Below are positions 16,194 through 24,610 of a stretch of 64,000 bases of DNA, piece after piece. The position numbers and the translations under genes are program-made. How positions within the stretch are numbered: position 1 is the first letter of the stretch; each line of letters begins with the position of its first letter. The stretch covers positions 124,001-188,000 of the forward strand of contig NZ_FRCN01000007.1 in NCBI RefSeq assembly GCF_900142925.1. The letters run 5' to 3'. Origin of the DNA: Chitinophaga sp. CF418. GTDB taxonomy: Bacteria; Bacteroidota; Bacteroidia; Chitinophagales; Chitinophagaceae. The notes below the pieces were generated by a model. That model saw only the letters and a program-made list of their open reading frames with translations, searched no databases and had not been told where the DNA came from.

Positions 16194-17441
16194 TTATGTT
16201 AACATAGCGGCAGCTTTTTTAATGCCCGCTACTAATCTGTCTATATCTTCGAAAGTAGTATACATTGCAAAGGATGCACGTACGGTACCAGGGATGCAGA
16301 AGAAGCCCATTACAGGTTCGGCACAGTGGTGGCCGGTACGGATAGCAATACCCTGTTTGTCCAGCAGTTCGCCGAGATCATAGGGATGAATGTCGTGTAC
16401 CAGGAAGGAGATGGCGCCGGAGCGATGCCTGGCATTACCGATGAAGCGCAGTCCGTCGATCTGCTGCAGCTGTTGTACGGCATATTCTACCAGTTGTTCT
16501 TCCCATGCCTGGATATTTTCAACACCTATCTGTTGTACGTATTTTATAGCAGCTTCCAGTGCTATAGCGCCGCTGATATCGGGAGTACCGGCTTCAAACT
16601 TGTACGGCAGTACGTTGTAGATGGTTTTGGCGAAGGTAACGGTCTTGATCATATCGCCGCCACCCTGATAGGGAGGTAGTCTGTCAAGCCATTCTTCCTT
16701 GCCATACAGTACACCGGTACCGGTAGGACCGTATATTTTATGACCGGAGAATACGAGGAAGTCTACATCCAGCTCCTGTACATCCACAGGCATATGCTGT
16801 ACCGCCTGTGCGGCATCGAGCAGTACAGGGATGTTGCGGGCATGTGCCTGGGTTATAATATCGCGTACGGGATTAACGGTACCCAGGGAGTTGGATACGT
16901 ATGTTACCGCAATGATCTTCACTTTATCGGTGAGCAGTGCAGAGAATTCTGACATGATCAGTTCCCCGTTTTCATCCATGGGGATGACTTTCAATTCTGC
17001 ACCTCTGTCCTCACACATCATCTGCCAGGGAACGATGTTGGAGTGGTGTTCCATGGCAGATACCAGCACTACATCGCCTGGTTTGATCTCGCCACGGCCG
17101 AAGGAATAAGCCACCAGGTTAATACCATCGGTAGTTCCTTTGGTAAAGATGATCTCTTCCGGTTTACGGGCATTGAGGAAGGAGGCAACGGTCTTACGGG
17201 AATTCTCGTAAGCGGCGGTTGCTTCCTGGCTGAGATGGTGTACACCACGGTGTACGTTGCTGTTGAGATGAATATAGTAATGCATTAACGTATCCAGCAC
17301 GATCTGCGGCTTCTGGGTAGTAGCTGCATTATCGAGATATACGAGTGGTATTCCATATACTTTTTCCTGTAACAGCGGGAAATCCTTTCTGATCTTTTCT
17401 ATATCTATTGCCGGAACAGTGATGTCTGGTACGTGTTGCAT
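16194..17441 (-). CDS. sufS: SufS cysteine desulfurase
   Basis: 415 residues from the ATG at 17441 (MQHVPDITV; an in-frame ATG 36 bases upstream at 17477 lies against the intergenic hairpin and is less likely). PLP lysine in FSGHKIYGPTG; catalytic Cys in RTGHHCAEPVM; N-terminal FPLLQEKVYGIPLVYLDNAAT as in group II desulfurases. It removes sulfur from cysteine, giving alanine and a persulfide for SufE. Separated from sufD by a strong hairpin. Confidence 0.96.
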   Translation of the reverse strand: MQHVPDITVPAIDIEKIRKDFPLLQEKVYGIPLVYLDNAATTQKPQIVLDTLMHYYIHLNSNVHRGVHHLSQEATAAYENSRKTVASFLNARKPEEIIFTKGTTDGINLVAYSFGRGEIKPGDVVLVSAMEHHSNIVPWQMMCEDRGAELKVIPMDENGELIMSEFSALLTDKVKIIAVTYVSNSLGTVNPVRDIITQAHARNIPVLLDAAQAVQHMPVDVQELDVDFLVFSGHKIYGPTGTGVLYGKEEWLDRLPPYQGGGDMIKTVTFAKTIYNVLPYKFEAGTPDISGAIALEAAIKYVQQIGVENIQAWEEQLVEYAVQQLQQIDGLRFIGNARHRSGAISFLVHDIHPYDLGELLDKQGIAIRTGHHCAEPVMGFFCIPGTVRASFAMYTTFEDIDRLVAGIKKAAAMLT

Positions 17442-17479
17442 AATACGCTTAAAATTTATCGTTCTTCTCTGAAGCATCA

Positions 17480-17510
17480 GAGGTCATCCGGGATGAACCT
17501 GGATGACCTC
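17480..17510 (-). promoter_or_regulatory. Hairpin between sufD and sufS
   Basis: GAGGTCATCC (17480-17489) is exactly complementary to GGATGACCTC (17501-17510), 11-base loop, no T-run. Just upstream on minus is GATCTTTG, one base from the TAnnTTTG promoter box. It may be a processing site, an attenuator, or the 5' leader hairpin of a sufS transcript. Confidence 0.6.
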
Positions 17511-17537
17511 GTGCAAAGATCGGAATTTCTGATCGAA

Positions 17538-18857
17538 TTAGTTATTGATAGCGCCGGCTACATACTGGCGAATCTTTTCTGCGAGGAAATCCTGTAAAGC
17601 CGGTATATGTACCTGGTCGGTAATATCAAATGCGAAAGCATTTACCAGCAGTGATTTAGCGGCTTCTGCACCAATACCACGGGAGCGCAGATAGAACAAT
17701 GCTTCTTCACTGAAGCGTCCTACGGTGAAGCCATGGCTACATTTCACATCATCCGCATAGATTTCCAGCTGAGGCTGTGAATTGATGTTCGCCTTTTCGC
17801 TCATCAGCAGGTTGTTGTTCTGCTGGAAAGCGTTTGTTTTCTGCGCATCCTGGTTTACATGGATCCTGCCGGTGAATACGCCATTGGCGTCGTCCAGCAG
17901 TACACCCTTGTACAGCTCATTACTGTTACAGTTAGCAACCAGATGGTCCACAAAAGTGTGGTTGTCCACGTGCTGGGTGCCGGTAGCCAGGTAGAGCCCG
18001 TGCAGATTGGTTTCCGTATTACTGCCTGTCAGCGCAACGCTGAGGTTATTACGGGTCAGTTCTGCAGATGGCAGTGTAAAGTTAAAATGATGATAGCGGC
18101 TGTCGGCCTTCTGGGTAGCAGAAGTATGGTGAATATGACGGCTGTTCTTAACGGTGTTCTGGATATTATAATGCCAGAGTTCAGCATTTTCTTCCAGCAC
18201 TATTTCTGTTACACCATTTACGAAAGCGATCGCATTATCACTGATACCAACAACACTTTCAATTACTTCCAGGGTCGCGCTCTTATGCAGTACCACCAGG
18301 TGGCGGGGCTGAATGAATGCGTTTGCGGAAGCAGTATACACATGAATAATATGTAAAGGTTTATCCAGGCTGGCGTTCATACCTGCTTCGATGAACAGGC
18401 CATCAGCAAAGAGGGCCGCGTTCAGGGCAGCGAAAGGCTGTGACTGCAGGTGCGGATGTTTATCAAACCATGCCTGCAGCTGTGCGTTGCCGGCTGCATC
18501 GCTCAGCTTGGAGACAGTAACTTTACCACCGGAAGGCAGGGTAGAGAGGTCGGCCTGCAGACGTCCGTTCACCAGCACAGCACGGTAGCTGTCCAGCTGG
18601 GGGATACTGGCAGATTTCAGTTGTTCTGCCGTTACAGTACCTTGTTCTTCCTGTGCCAGGGTAAAGGCGTCTTTGAGATAACGCTGAATATTGGTATAGC
18701 GCCACTCTTCAGTTTTAATCGTAGGCAGACCCAGTTCCTTGAAGCGGCTGAATGCCAGCTTGCGGGCAGGAAGAATAGCGTTGTCCGCGTCTACTTTCTG
18801 CTCGGGACCAGGTACCCCATTGGATATAAATTCGTAAAATGATTTATCGCTCGTCAT
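17538..18857 (-). CDS. sufD: SufD, FeS scaffold subunit
   Basis: 439 residues. N-terminal TEEWRYTNIQRYLK, then the beta-helix core and C-terminal VKCSHGFTVGRFSEEALFYLRSRG motif shared by SufB and SufD. Forms the SufBC2D scaffold in the cytoplasm. Thirteen bases after sufC. Confidence 0.95.
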   Translation of the reverse strand: MTSDKSFYEFISNGVPGPEQKVDADNAILPARKLAFSRFKELGLPTIKTEEWRYTNIQRYLKDAFTLAQEEQGTVTAEQLKSASIPQLDSYRAVLVNGRLQADLSTLPSGGKVTVSKLSDAAGNAQLQAWFDKHPHLQSQPFAALNAALFADGLFIEAGMNASLDKPLHIIHVYTASANAFIQPRHLVVLHKSATLEVIESVVGISDNAIAFVNGVTEIVLEENAELWHYNIQNTVKNSRHIHHTSATQKADSRYHHFNFTLPSAELTRNNLSVALTGSNTETNLHGLYLATGTQHVDNHTFVDHLVANCNSNELYKGVLLDDANGVFTGRIHVNQDAQKTNAFQQNNNLLMSEKANINSQPQLEIYADDVKCSHGFTVGRFSEEALFYLRSRGIGAEAAKSLLVNAFAFDITDQVHIPALQDFLAEKIRQYVAGAINN

Positions 18858-18870
18858 GGTTCTTTTTGCG

Positions 18871-19635
18871 TTATACAGATTCTTTCTGGTGTACCTCTTC
18901 TTTCAGCCAGTCGTAGCCTTTTTCTTCCAGTTCCAGTGCCAGTTCTTTGGTGCCAGTCTTAACGATCTGACCATTGTACAGCACGTGCACGAAATCAGGC
19001 ACGATGTATTCCAGCAAGCGCTGGTAGTGGGTAATAACCATAAAAGCCTTATCTGCACTGCGCAGCTTATTCACGCCGGCAGCTACAATGCGGAGGGCGT
19101 CAATATCGAGGCCGGAATCTGTTTCATCCAGGATAGCTAATTTCGGATCGAGCATTGCCAGCTGGAACACTTCATTCCTCTTTTTCTCACCGCCGGAGAA
19201 ACCTTCGTTCAGAGAACGGTTCATCAGGTTGGCGTTAAAATCTACCAGCTGCTGTTTTTCTTTGGTCAGCTTCAGGAACTCTTTGGATTCCAGCGCAGGC
19301 AGATTGTGGTAAGCCCTGATCTCGTTTAATGCAGTCTTGAGGAAATGCAGGTTGGATACACCCGGAATTTCAACGGGATACTGGAACGCCATGAAGAGGC
19401 CTTCACGTGCACGGTCTTCGGGAGCCATATCCAGCAGATTTTTCCCTTCGAAGATCACTTCACCTTGTGTTACAGTATAATTTTCACGACCCGCCAACAC
19501 AGAAGACAGTGAGCTTTTTCCTGAACCGTTAGGGCCCATGATAGCATGCATTTCTCCTTTCCTGATTTCCAGGTTGATGCCTTTCAGGATTTGTTTACCG
19601 TCTACTTCTGCGTGCAGATTTTTGATCGTCAGCAT
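18871..19635 (-). CDS. sufC: SufC ATPase
   Basis: 254 residues. Walker A GPNGSGKSSL (35-44), ABC signature FSGGEKKRNE, Walker B LAILDETDSGLD with the SufC-typical insertion. Cytoplasmic ABC ATPase that drives SufBCD conformational change. Confidence 0.96.
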   Translation of the reverse strand: MLTIKNLHAEVDGKQILKGINLEIRKGEMHAIMGPNGSGKSSLSSVLAGRENYTVTQGEVIFEGKNLLDMAPEDRAREGLFMAFQYPVEIPGVSNLHFLKTALNEIRAYHNLPALESKEFLKLTKEKQQLVDFNANLMNRSLNEGFSGGEKKRNEVFQLAMLDPKLAILDETDSGLDIDALRIVAAGVNKLRSADKAFMVITHYQRLLEYIVPDFVHVLYNGQIVKTGTKELALELEEKGYDWLKEEVHQKESV

Positions 19636-19678
19636 GATTGTATGTTTCTCTGTTGTTTTTGCTTTGTAAATTATTTTA

Positions 19679-21124
19679 TTATCCTACGCTTCCTTCCAGT
19701 GTGATAGAAAGCAGTTTACGAGCTTCCACCGCAAACTCCATCGGGAGCTGGTTCAGCACTTCCTGTGCATAACCATTTACGATCAGTGCTACTGCTTTTT
19801 CTGTATCTATACCACGCTGGTTCAGATAGAAGATCTGGTCTTCACCGATCTTGGAAGTAGTTGCTTCGTGTTCTACTGTAGCAGTACTGTTCCTGGATTC
19901 AATGTAAGGGAAGGTATGTGCACCGCAGCGATCGCCTATCAGCAGGGAATCGCACTGGGTGAAGTTACGTGCGTTGGCGGCACGTGGACCTACCTGTACA
20001 AGACCACGGTAAGTATTATCACTATGACCTGCAGAAATACCTTTTGAAATGATACGGCTGCGGGTGTTACGGCCAAGGTGGTACATCTTGGTACCGGTGT
20101 CAGCGATCTGTTTGTTACGGGTTACCGCTACTGAATAGAATTCGCCCTCAGCATCGTCGCCCTGCAGAATCACGCTTGGATATTTCCAAGTGATAGCAGA
20201 ACCGGTTTCTACCTGTGTCCAGGAGATCTTGCTGCTGTTTCCTTTGCAGATACCACGTTTGGTCACGAAGTTGTAGATACCGCCGTTACCGTCTTTATCG
20301 CCCGGATACCAGTTCTGTACGGTAGAGTATTTGATCTCTGCATGGTCCATCGCGATCAGTTCCACCACTGCTGCGTGCAGCTGGTTCTCATCACGCTTGG
20401 GAGCTGTACAGCCTTCCAGATAGCTAACATAAGCGTTGTCGTCGGCAATGATCAGGGTACGCTCGAACTGGCCGGTATTTTCCGCATTGATTCGGAAGTA
20501 GGTGCTCAGTTCCATAGGGCAGCGCACGCCTTTCGGAATGTATACGAAAGAGCCGTCTGAGAATACCGCAGCATTCAGGGCGGCAAATATGTTATCGGAA
20601 TGAGGTACTACGGTACCCAGATATTTCTTTACCAGGTCGGGATGGGTCCTTACTGCTTCACCGAATGAGCAGAAGATGATGCCCAGTTCGTTTAATTTTT
20701 CCTTGAAAGTAGTGGCAACGGAAACGCTGTCAAAAACAACGTCTACAGCAACGCCGGCCAGTGCTTTCTGTTCGTTGATAGGAATACCCAGCTTTTCGAA
20801 AGTAGCCAGCAGCTCAGGATCTACTTCATCCAGGCTGTTGAGTTGTTTCTTTTTCTTAGGTGCGGCATAGTAAGAAAGCTTCTGAAGGTCCAGTTCAGGC
20901 ATTTCAAAGTGCTGCCATTTAGGGAACTGCATCTTTTTAAAGGCCTGGAAGCCTTTCAGACGCCACTCCAGCATCCATTGTGGTTCTTCCTTTTTAGCAG
21001 AGATAAAGCGGATGGTGTCTTCATTCAGACCCACCGGCGCCATATCCATCTCGATGTCGGTAGTAAAGCCAAACTCATATTCCCGGTTGGCTATATCATC
21101 TATTATTTCGTTGCTGTTTCTCAT
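19679..21124 (-). CDS. sufB: SufB, FeS scaffold subunit
   Basis: 481 residues, full length. Contains YEFGFTTDIEMD at the start, YLEGCTAPKRDENQLHAAVVE, and ESRNSTATVEHEATTSKIGEDQ with the residues that hold the nascent cluster. Second gene of the operon, 45 bases after the IscA-type gene. Confidence 0.96.
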   Translation of the reverse strand: MRNSNEIIDDIANREYEFGFTTDIEMDMAPVGLNEDTIRFISAKKEEPQWMLEWRLKGFQAFKKMQFPKWQHFEMPELDLQKLSYYAAPKKKKQLNSLDEVDPELLATFEKLGIPINEQKALAGVAVDVVFDSVSVATTFKEKLNELGIIFCSFGEAVRTHPDLVKKYLGTVVPHSDNIFAALNAAVFSDGSFVYIPKGVRCPMELSTYFRINAENTGQFERTLIIADDNAYVSYLEGCTAPKRDENQLHAAVVELIAMDHAEIKYSTVQNWYPGDKDGNGGIYNFVTKRGICKGNSSKISWTQVETGSAITWKYPSVILQGDDAEGEFYSVAVTRNKQIADTGTKMYHLGRNTRSRIISKGISAGHSDNTYRGLVQVGPRAANARNFTQCDSLLIGDRCGAHTFPYIESRNSTATVEHEATTSKIGEDQIFYLNQRGIDTEKAVALIVNGYAQEVLNQLPMEFAVEARKLLSITLEGSVG

Positions 21125-21169
21125 TTTCCGAGTTAATTAAGTAATGCAGAAGTCCGGGGTAATAAGAGA

Positions 21170-21499
21170 TTATACCGCGAAGCTTTCCCCACAGCTACAG
21201 GTACGGGTAGCATTAGGATTGTTAAAGTAAAGCCCTTTACCATTGAGACCATCTGAATAGTCCAGCTCAGTGCCATATAGGTACAGGAGGCTCTTCATCT
21301 GCACCACGATCTTTACACCTTTATCTTCGAAAGTCTGGTCTCCATCCTGTTGGCTGTCCGCTTCAAATTTCAACACATATTCCAGTCCTGAGCAACCGCC
21401 GCCTTTTACGCCAACGCGTACGAAGGTACCGGGAACATGATTCTCCTTAACCATAAGCTCCTTTATATATTCGCCTGCTTTTTCTGATACTGTTATCAT
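21170..21499 (-). CDS. sufA: IscA/SufA-type A-type carrier
   Basis: 109 residues. The three conserved cysteines are Cys36 in GGGCSGLEY and Cys101/Cys103 in RTCSCGES. It carries FeS clusters to targets. First gene of the operon, with a purine-rich ribosome site AAAAGGAAGC just before ATG. Symbol by operon context; could equally be called iscA or erpA. Confidence 0.93.
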   Translation of the reverse strand: MITVSEKAGEYIKELMVKENHVPGTFVRVGVKGGGCSGLEYVLKFEADSQQDGDQTFEDKGVKIVVQMKSLLYLYGTELDYSDGLNGKGLYFNNPNATRTCSCGESFAV

Positions 21500-21534
21500 A
21501 ATTGCTTCCTTTTATACAGATTTCACCTTAGTAG

Positions 21535-21730
21535 TTATTATTGACCGGCGAGTTTCTGTGATTGTCACCGGTTTTCTTCCAATCCTGCCTGTCGCTCAGG
21601 GAGTTCCAGCTTATTGTTACTCCTTTTTGTGCGATCCTGATCTGTTGGCAGGAAATTGCTGGTGTTTGTCACCGGAGTCTTCCAATCCTGTCTGGATTAG
21701 TGATTTCCGGTAGTTTTTGTCACCGGCTTT
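21535..21730 (-). repeat. Degenerate duplications of the C-terminal coding end of the flavodoxin-fold gene
   Basis: Read on minus, the gene end (GATCGGGGACAAAAAGCCGG, GTGACAAAAACTACC) is followed by two degenerate copies of a CAGGATTGGAAGA..CCGGTGACAA block near 21670-21700 and 21560-21600. They lie between this gene and the suf operon. Confidence 0.6.
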
Positions 21731-22278
21731 TTGTCCCCGATCCTGGAGTCTCCCAGCAGAGAGATCATCCTGTCGAATTTATGTTTATATGATGTTGTAA
21801 ACGTTTTAGTTTCAGCATCATATAAATGCTCTTTCATAATTGGCACTGAAAAGGGCAATACCCATGCCCTGAGGGCTTTGGCTACCGAATCCATTGCGTT
21901 GATCCCCTGCATGGCCTGGGAACCGTCTCCCCAGCATACCAAAGCTACAACCTTTCCCGTTAAATAAGGATTACTGAGCTTGCTGGTCATCTCCAGCCAG
22001 TCCAGTGTATTCTTCATGACACCAGTCATGCTCCCGTGATAAAGAGGTGTAAGCCATACGTGTACATCCGCTTTCAGGAATACATCACACATATGTTTAA
22101 CGGAGTCGGGCATGTCACCCTTAGGATATGCAAAGAACGGAATATGGCCGTCAACAGGGCTGAACACTTCCGTAGAAAATCCCTTTTGCCGGAACTGTTC
22201 CTCGAAATAGCCCGTTAACTGGTTTGCAGTGGTATAGGGGCTACTGTCCATTGTGCCGTTGAAGATCAATACGTTCAT
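21697..22278 (-). CDS. Flavodoxin-fold NAD(P)H-dependent oxidoreductase
   Basis: 193 residues. N-terminal MNVLIFNGTMDSSPYT is the FMN-phosphate-binding loop of the NADPH-dependent FMN reductase/flavodoxin superfamily; WLTPLYHGSMTGVMKNTLDW is the conserved Y-G-x-P/T-K-N motif. Likely reduces flavin or quinone. It is divergent from the cysteine-rich regulator at 22371, 92 bases apart, so that regulator may control it. Confidence 0.85.
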   Translation of the reverse strand: MNVLIFNGTMDSSPYTTANQLTGYFEEQFRQKGFSTEVFSPVDGHIPFFAYPKGDMPDSVKHMCDVFLKADVHVWLTPLYHGSMTGVMKNTLDWLEMTSKLSNPYLTGKVVALVCWGDGSQAMQGINAMDSVAKALRAWVLPFSVPIMKEHLYDAETKTFTTSYKHKFDRMISLLGDSRIGDKKPVTKTTGNH

Positions 22279-22333
22279 TTATTATTCTTCTGTTTTAAGC
22301 TGTTGTTCTGGCAACAAATTTTTTTAACTCCTA

Positions 22334-22362
22334 CAAAATTACGACATTTGAGAATAAAACAA
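22334..22362 (-). promoter_or_regulatory. Candidate promoter of the flavodoxin-fold gene
   Basis: Minus-strand TAATTTTG (22334-22341) fits TAnnTTTG, with TTG at 22360-22362 18 bases upstream. Confidence 0.35.
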
Positions 22363-22370
22363 GTAATAAC

Positions 22371-23033
22371 TTGGAAAATTATAGACCCATCACAAAAGCA
22401 ACTGCCGACAAATTTCTGCAGTTACTGAAGACGAAGGGGCCTCAATCGGCCGCTATGCTGGCAGCCGCATTACGTATGACAGGAGAAGGCGCCCGCCTGC
22501 AGCTGCTGAAGCTGGCAGAGGAAGGGCTTGTGGTGTCGGCTACAACATCCAGAGGAGTAGGCCGGCCTGTTCAAATCTGGGATCTTACACCGCTGGGCCA
22601 CGCTCACTTTCCCGATACGCATGTGGAGCTGACGCTGCAATTAATAGAAACCATCCGCAAGGAATTGGGAGAAGCTGCACTCGAAAGGGTCGTAGCTGCC
22701 CGTGAATTCCAACAGCAGGAGAAATATATGAACGCGCTATCTGGTACTACCGGGCTGGCAGAAAGACTGGCGCAATTTGCAAGCTTTCGGACCTCCGAAG
22801 GCTACCTGGCTGAATGGCGGGAAGAAGAAGATAGTTTCATCTTTATAGAGAACCACTGCCCGATTTGCTGTGCTGCTACGCAGTGCGCGAATATCTGTAC
22901 TTCAGAATTGAAGACTTTTCAGGCTATTATGGGGGATGATGTAGAGGTGAAGCGGGTTGATCATATTATTGCGGGAGATAGGCGTTGTGTGTATGAGATA
23001 AAGAAGGTTAAAGAGTTGATAACCAGTAAATAA
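22371..23033 (+). CDS. SufR-like winged-helix regulator with cysteine cluster
   Basis: 220 residues. Winged helix at 8-75 (GPQSAAMLAAALRMTGEGARL, then the wing RGVGRPVQIWDLTPLG). The C-terminal half has cysteines 163, 166, 167, 172, 176 and 206 in HCPICCAATQCANIC and RRCVYEI, the arrangement of FeS-binding DeoR/SufR-type repressors. I infer cluster sensing. It lies next to the suf operon and divergent from a flavin enzyme, fitting an FeS or redox role. The start appears to be TTG at 22371; no ATG or GTG is in frame upstream before the divergent gene. Confidence 0.85.
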   Translation: MENYRPITKATADKFLQLLKTKGPQSAAMLAAALRMTGEGARLQLLKLAEEGLVVSATTSRGVGRPVQIWDLTPLGHAHFPDTHVELTLQLIETIRKELGEAALERVVAAREFQQQEKYMNALSGTTGLAERLAQFASFRTSEGYLAEWREEEDSFIFIENHCPICCAATQCANICTSELKTFQAIMGDDVEVKRVDHIIAGDRRCVYEIKKVKELITSK

Positions 23034-23055
23034 AGGGTGGTAAGTGAATATATTT

Positions 23056-23091
23056 AAAGAGGCGCGTCTTATTAGATGCGCCTCTTTTTTT
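23056..23091 (+). terminator. Rho-independent terminator after the SufR-like gene
   Basis: AAAGAGGCGC (23056-23065) pairs with GCGCCTCTTT (23078-23087), followed by T's; 22 bases after the stop. Confidence 0.9.
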
Positions 23092-23128
23092 GTTACACTG
23101 AGCGTTGTTAAAGCGAATAAGATTTTTT

Positions 23129-23328
23129 TTTCACGCAAAGTAGCTCGGTTTCAGTATGGGATGTCGGTCGGCGCCTCTCTGGAAAGCTATTGAGCGTTGT
23201 CAATCGAATAGGGGTTGGAATATGGATTGAACAGCATCTGTCGTGTCACCCGAGAGCCGAAGGCCCGCCATTCCCATCTGAAACCGCTGCTACTTACGCT
23301 CTCCCTACGATAATATCTGGGTCCTCCT
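23129..23328 (+). repeat. Palindromic interspersed repeat (REP/BIME-like), copy 2
   Basis: Core from GTAG at 23140 to CTAC at 23293. Ends GGTTTCAGTATGGGAT and, inverted, CCATTCCCATCTGAAACC; centre TTGTCAATCGAATAGG and GGATTGAACAGC. Arms are about 40-base inverted repeats of each other. Nearly identical in inverted orientation to the copy at 23954-24158, and the homology runs past the core on both sides. Confidence 0.85.
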
Positions 23329-23400
23329 TATCAAGACCGTATTTCTGTACTAGAGGTATGATAAAGGTATCCTTCCAGTACTTTAAGTCCACATCAAAGG
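23294..23400 (-). pseudogene. Possible C-terminal gene fragment
   Basis: Minus-strand frame ending at 23294 reads FDVDLKYWKDTFIIPLVQK followed by YGLDKEDPDIIVGRA and a stop. It looks like ordinary protein C-terminus, but upstream it runs straight into the 11-bp satellite at 23401-23477, so no intact gene is present. Family not recognised. Confidence 0.3.
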
Positions 23401-23477
23401 CATGGTAAAGACATGGTAAAGACATGGTAAAGGCATGGTAAAGACACTGTAAAGACATAGTAAAGACATGGTAAAGG
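23401..23477 (+). repeat. 11-bp minisatellite, 7 units
   Basis: Seven consecutive units of CATGGTAAAGA with variants (CATGGTAAAGG, CACTGTAAAGA, CATAGTAAAGA). Confidence 0.9.
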
Positions 23478-23953
23478 CGTATTAACAATCCGGGACCATT
23501 CGCTGCATTTGGCTCCATCAGATGCTGTGTGTTTGTCGTTCGGGGGCATCCCGGGGGGACGGAAATGGGTGTCCCGGGACGGAAGAATCTGTCTCAAAGG
23601 TTAGAAAGAAGCTGGTTTTATGCATGGCGTTTCCCCTGGGTCTTATCGAAGATTTTCCGCGCTTTTATTAATGAACCCCAACACTTAATGAAAAAGAAAA
23701 ATTCGAGATTATATCTTTATAGAATTGATAATCAATTCTATAGTGAACCTGATCTTCTGACTAAAACCTATTCCCAAGCCTTCTCCAATTCTTTTTATAT
23801 CAATAAATAACACCACTAGCCAGAGCAGTTACATTTAATAATATGGTGGCAAAGGTAGGCCAACACTTACAGCCTCTGTTGTTCAAAACTCATCCTACAA
23901 AGCAGTCCGCTTCAACTCCTCAAACCGCAAAGAACCGAATTGTTGCCAGAAAT

Positions 23954-24158
23954 AGGAGGACGTGATATATTATCGCAGGGAGAGCATAAGTAGCAACGGT
24001 TTCAGATGGGAATGGCGGGCCTTCGGCTCTCGGGTGATACGACTGGTGCAGTTCAATCCTTATTCAAAATCTTATTCGATTGATGATGCTTAATAGTCAT
24101 CCAGAGAGGCGCCGACCGCCATCCCATACTGAAACCGGGCTACTTAGCGCGAAACACT
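23954..24158 (-). repeat. Palindromic interspersed repeat (REP/BIME-like), copy 3, inverted relative to copy 2
   Basis: Core from GTAG at 23990 to CTAC at 24143, 154 bases, the same length as copy 2. Reverse complement carries GGTTTCAGTATGGGATGGCG, TCGGCGCCTCTCTGGA, CAATCGAATAAG, GGATTGAACTGC and CCGAAGGCCCGCCATTCCC, almost base for base as in copy 2. Flanks AGGAGGAC and AGGGAGAGC also match. Confidence 0.85.
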
Positions 24159-24284
24159 ACTCGTCCCCGGCCGGCTGGATTCCAACGAACGATACGCTAA
24201 AAGGACCCCATTGATAGAGAACATTTCGTTCCTAACCGAAAAATGCCCCTTTTTCCTGTCTTAACCCGCTCTGGTATTGATATG

Positions 24285-24416
24285 ACTTCAGTACTTCTAT
24301 ATCGCTTTACCGTCACTTCCATATCATTTTACCGACATCTCTATATCGAATCGATATAGAAATGACGGCAAAGTGATATCCAGACGACGGTTAAGCGATA
24401 TGGAAATATAGAAATC
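24285..24416. repeat. Palindrome built of inverted 22-bp units
   Basis: Centre TATATCGA-A-TCGATATA at 24342-24358. Each arm is about three degenerate copies of a 22-base unit (GATATAGAAATGACGGTAAA followed by two bases), left arm in one direction and right arm in the other. Confidence 0.75.
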
Positions 24417-24572
24417 AGAACGGAAGATCGTCGTACACAGAGGAAAGGAAGAGACAGGGAAGGCGCATTTTGGGGAGTATTTATAACATGGATATCTTTT
24501 GGGTGATGACAGGCCCAGGCAATCGGTATATGGAGGTGCATAGAGGGCTAACCAGGCTGGATCTCCTGAAGG

Positions 24573-24610
24573 AAAAAATCCGTAGCGGTAATACATACAC
24601 ACTACGGATT
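24573..24610 (-). terminator. Rho-independent terminator for the GNAT/EamA pair
   Basis: Read on minus: AATCCGTAG, 16-base loop, CTACGGATT, then T-rich. About 125 bases past the EamA stop. Confidence 0.75.

Noticed and set aside
23529..23810. 93-codon plus-strand frame in the repeat island
   Set aside because: GTG start, GC-rich first half and AT-rich second half joined across a composition break, no homologous pattern; could be chance.
13147..24416. Possible CRISPR arrays
   Set aside because: Repeats are contiguous satellites or inverted palindromes with no regular 30-40-base unique spacers, and no cas gene is present.
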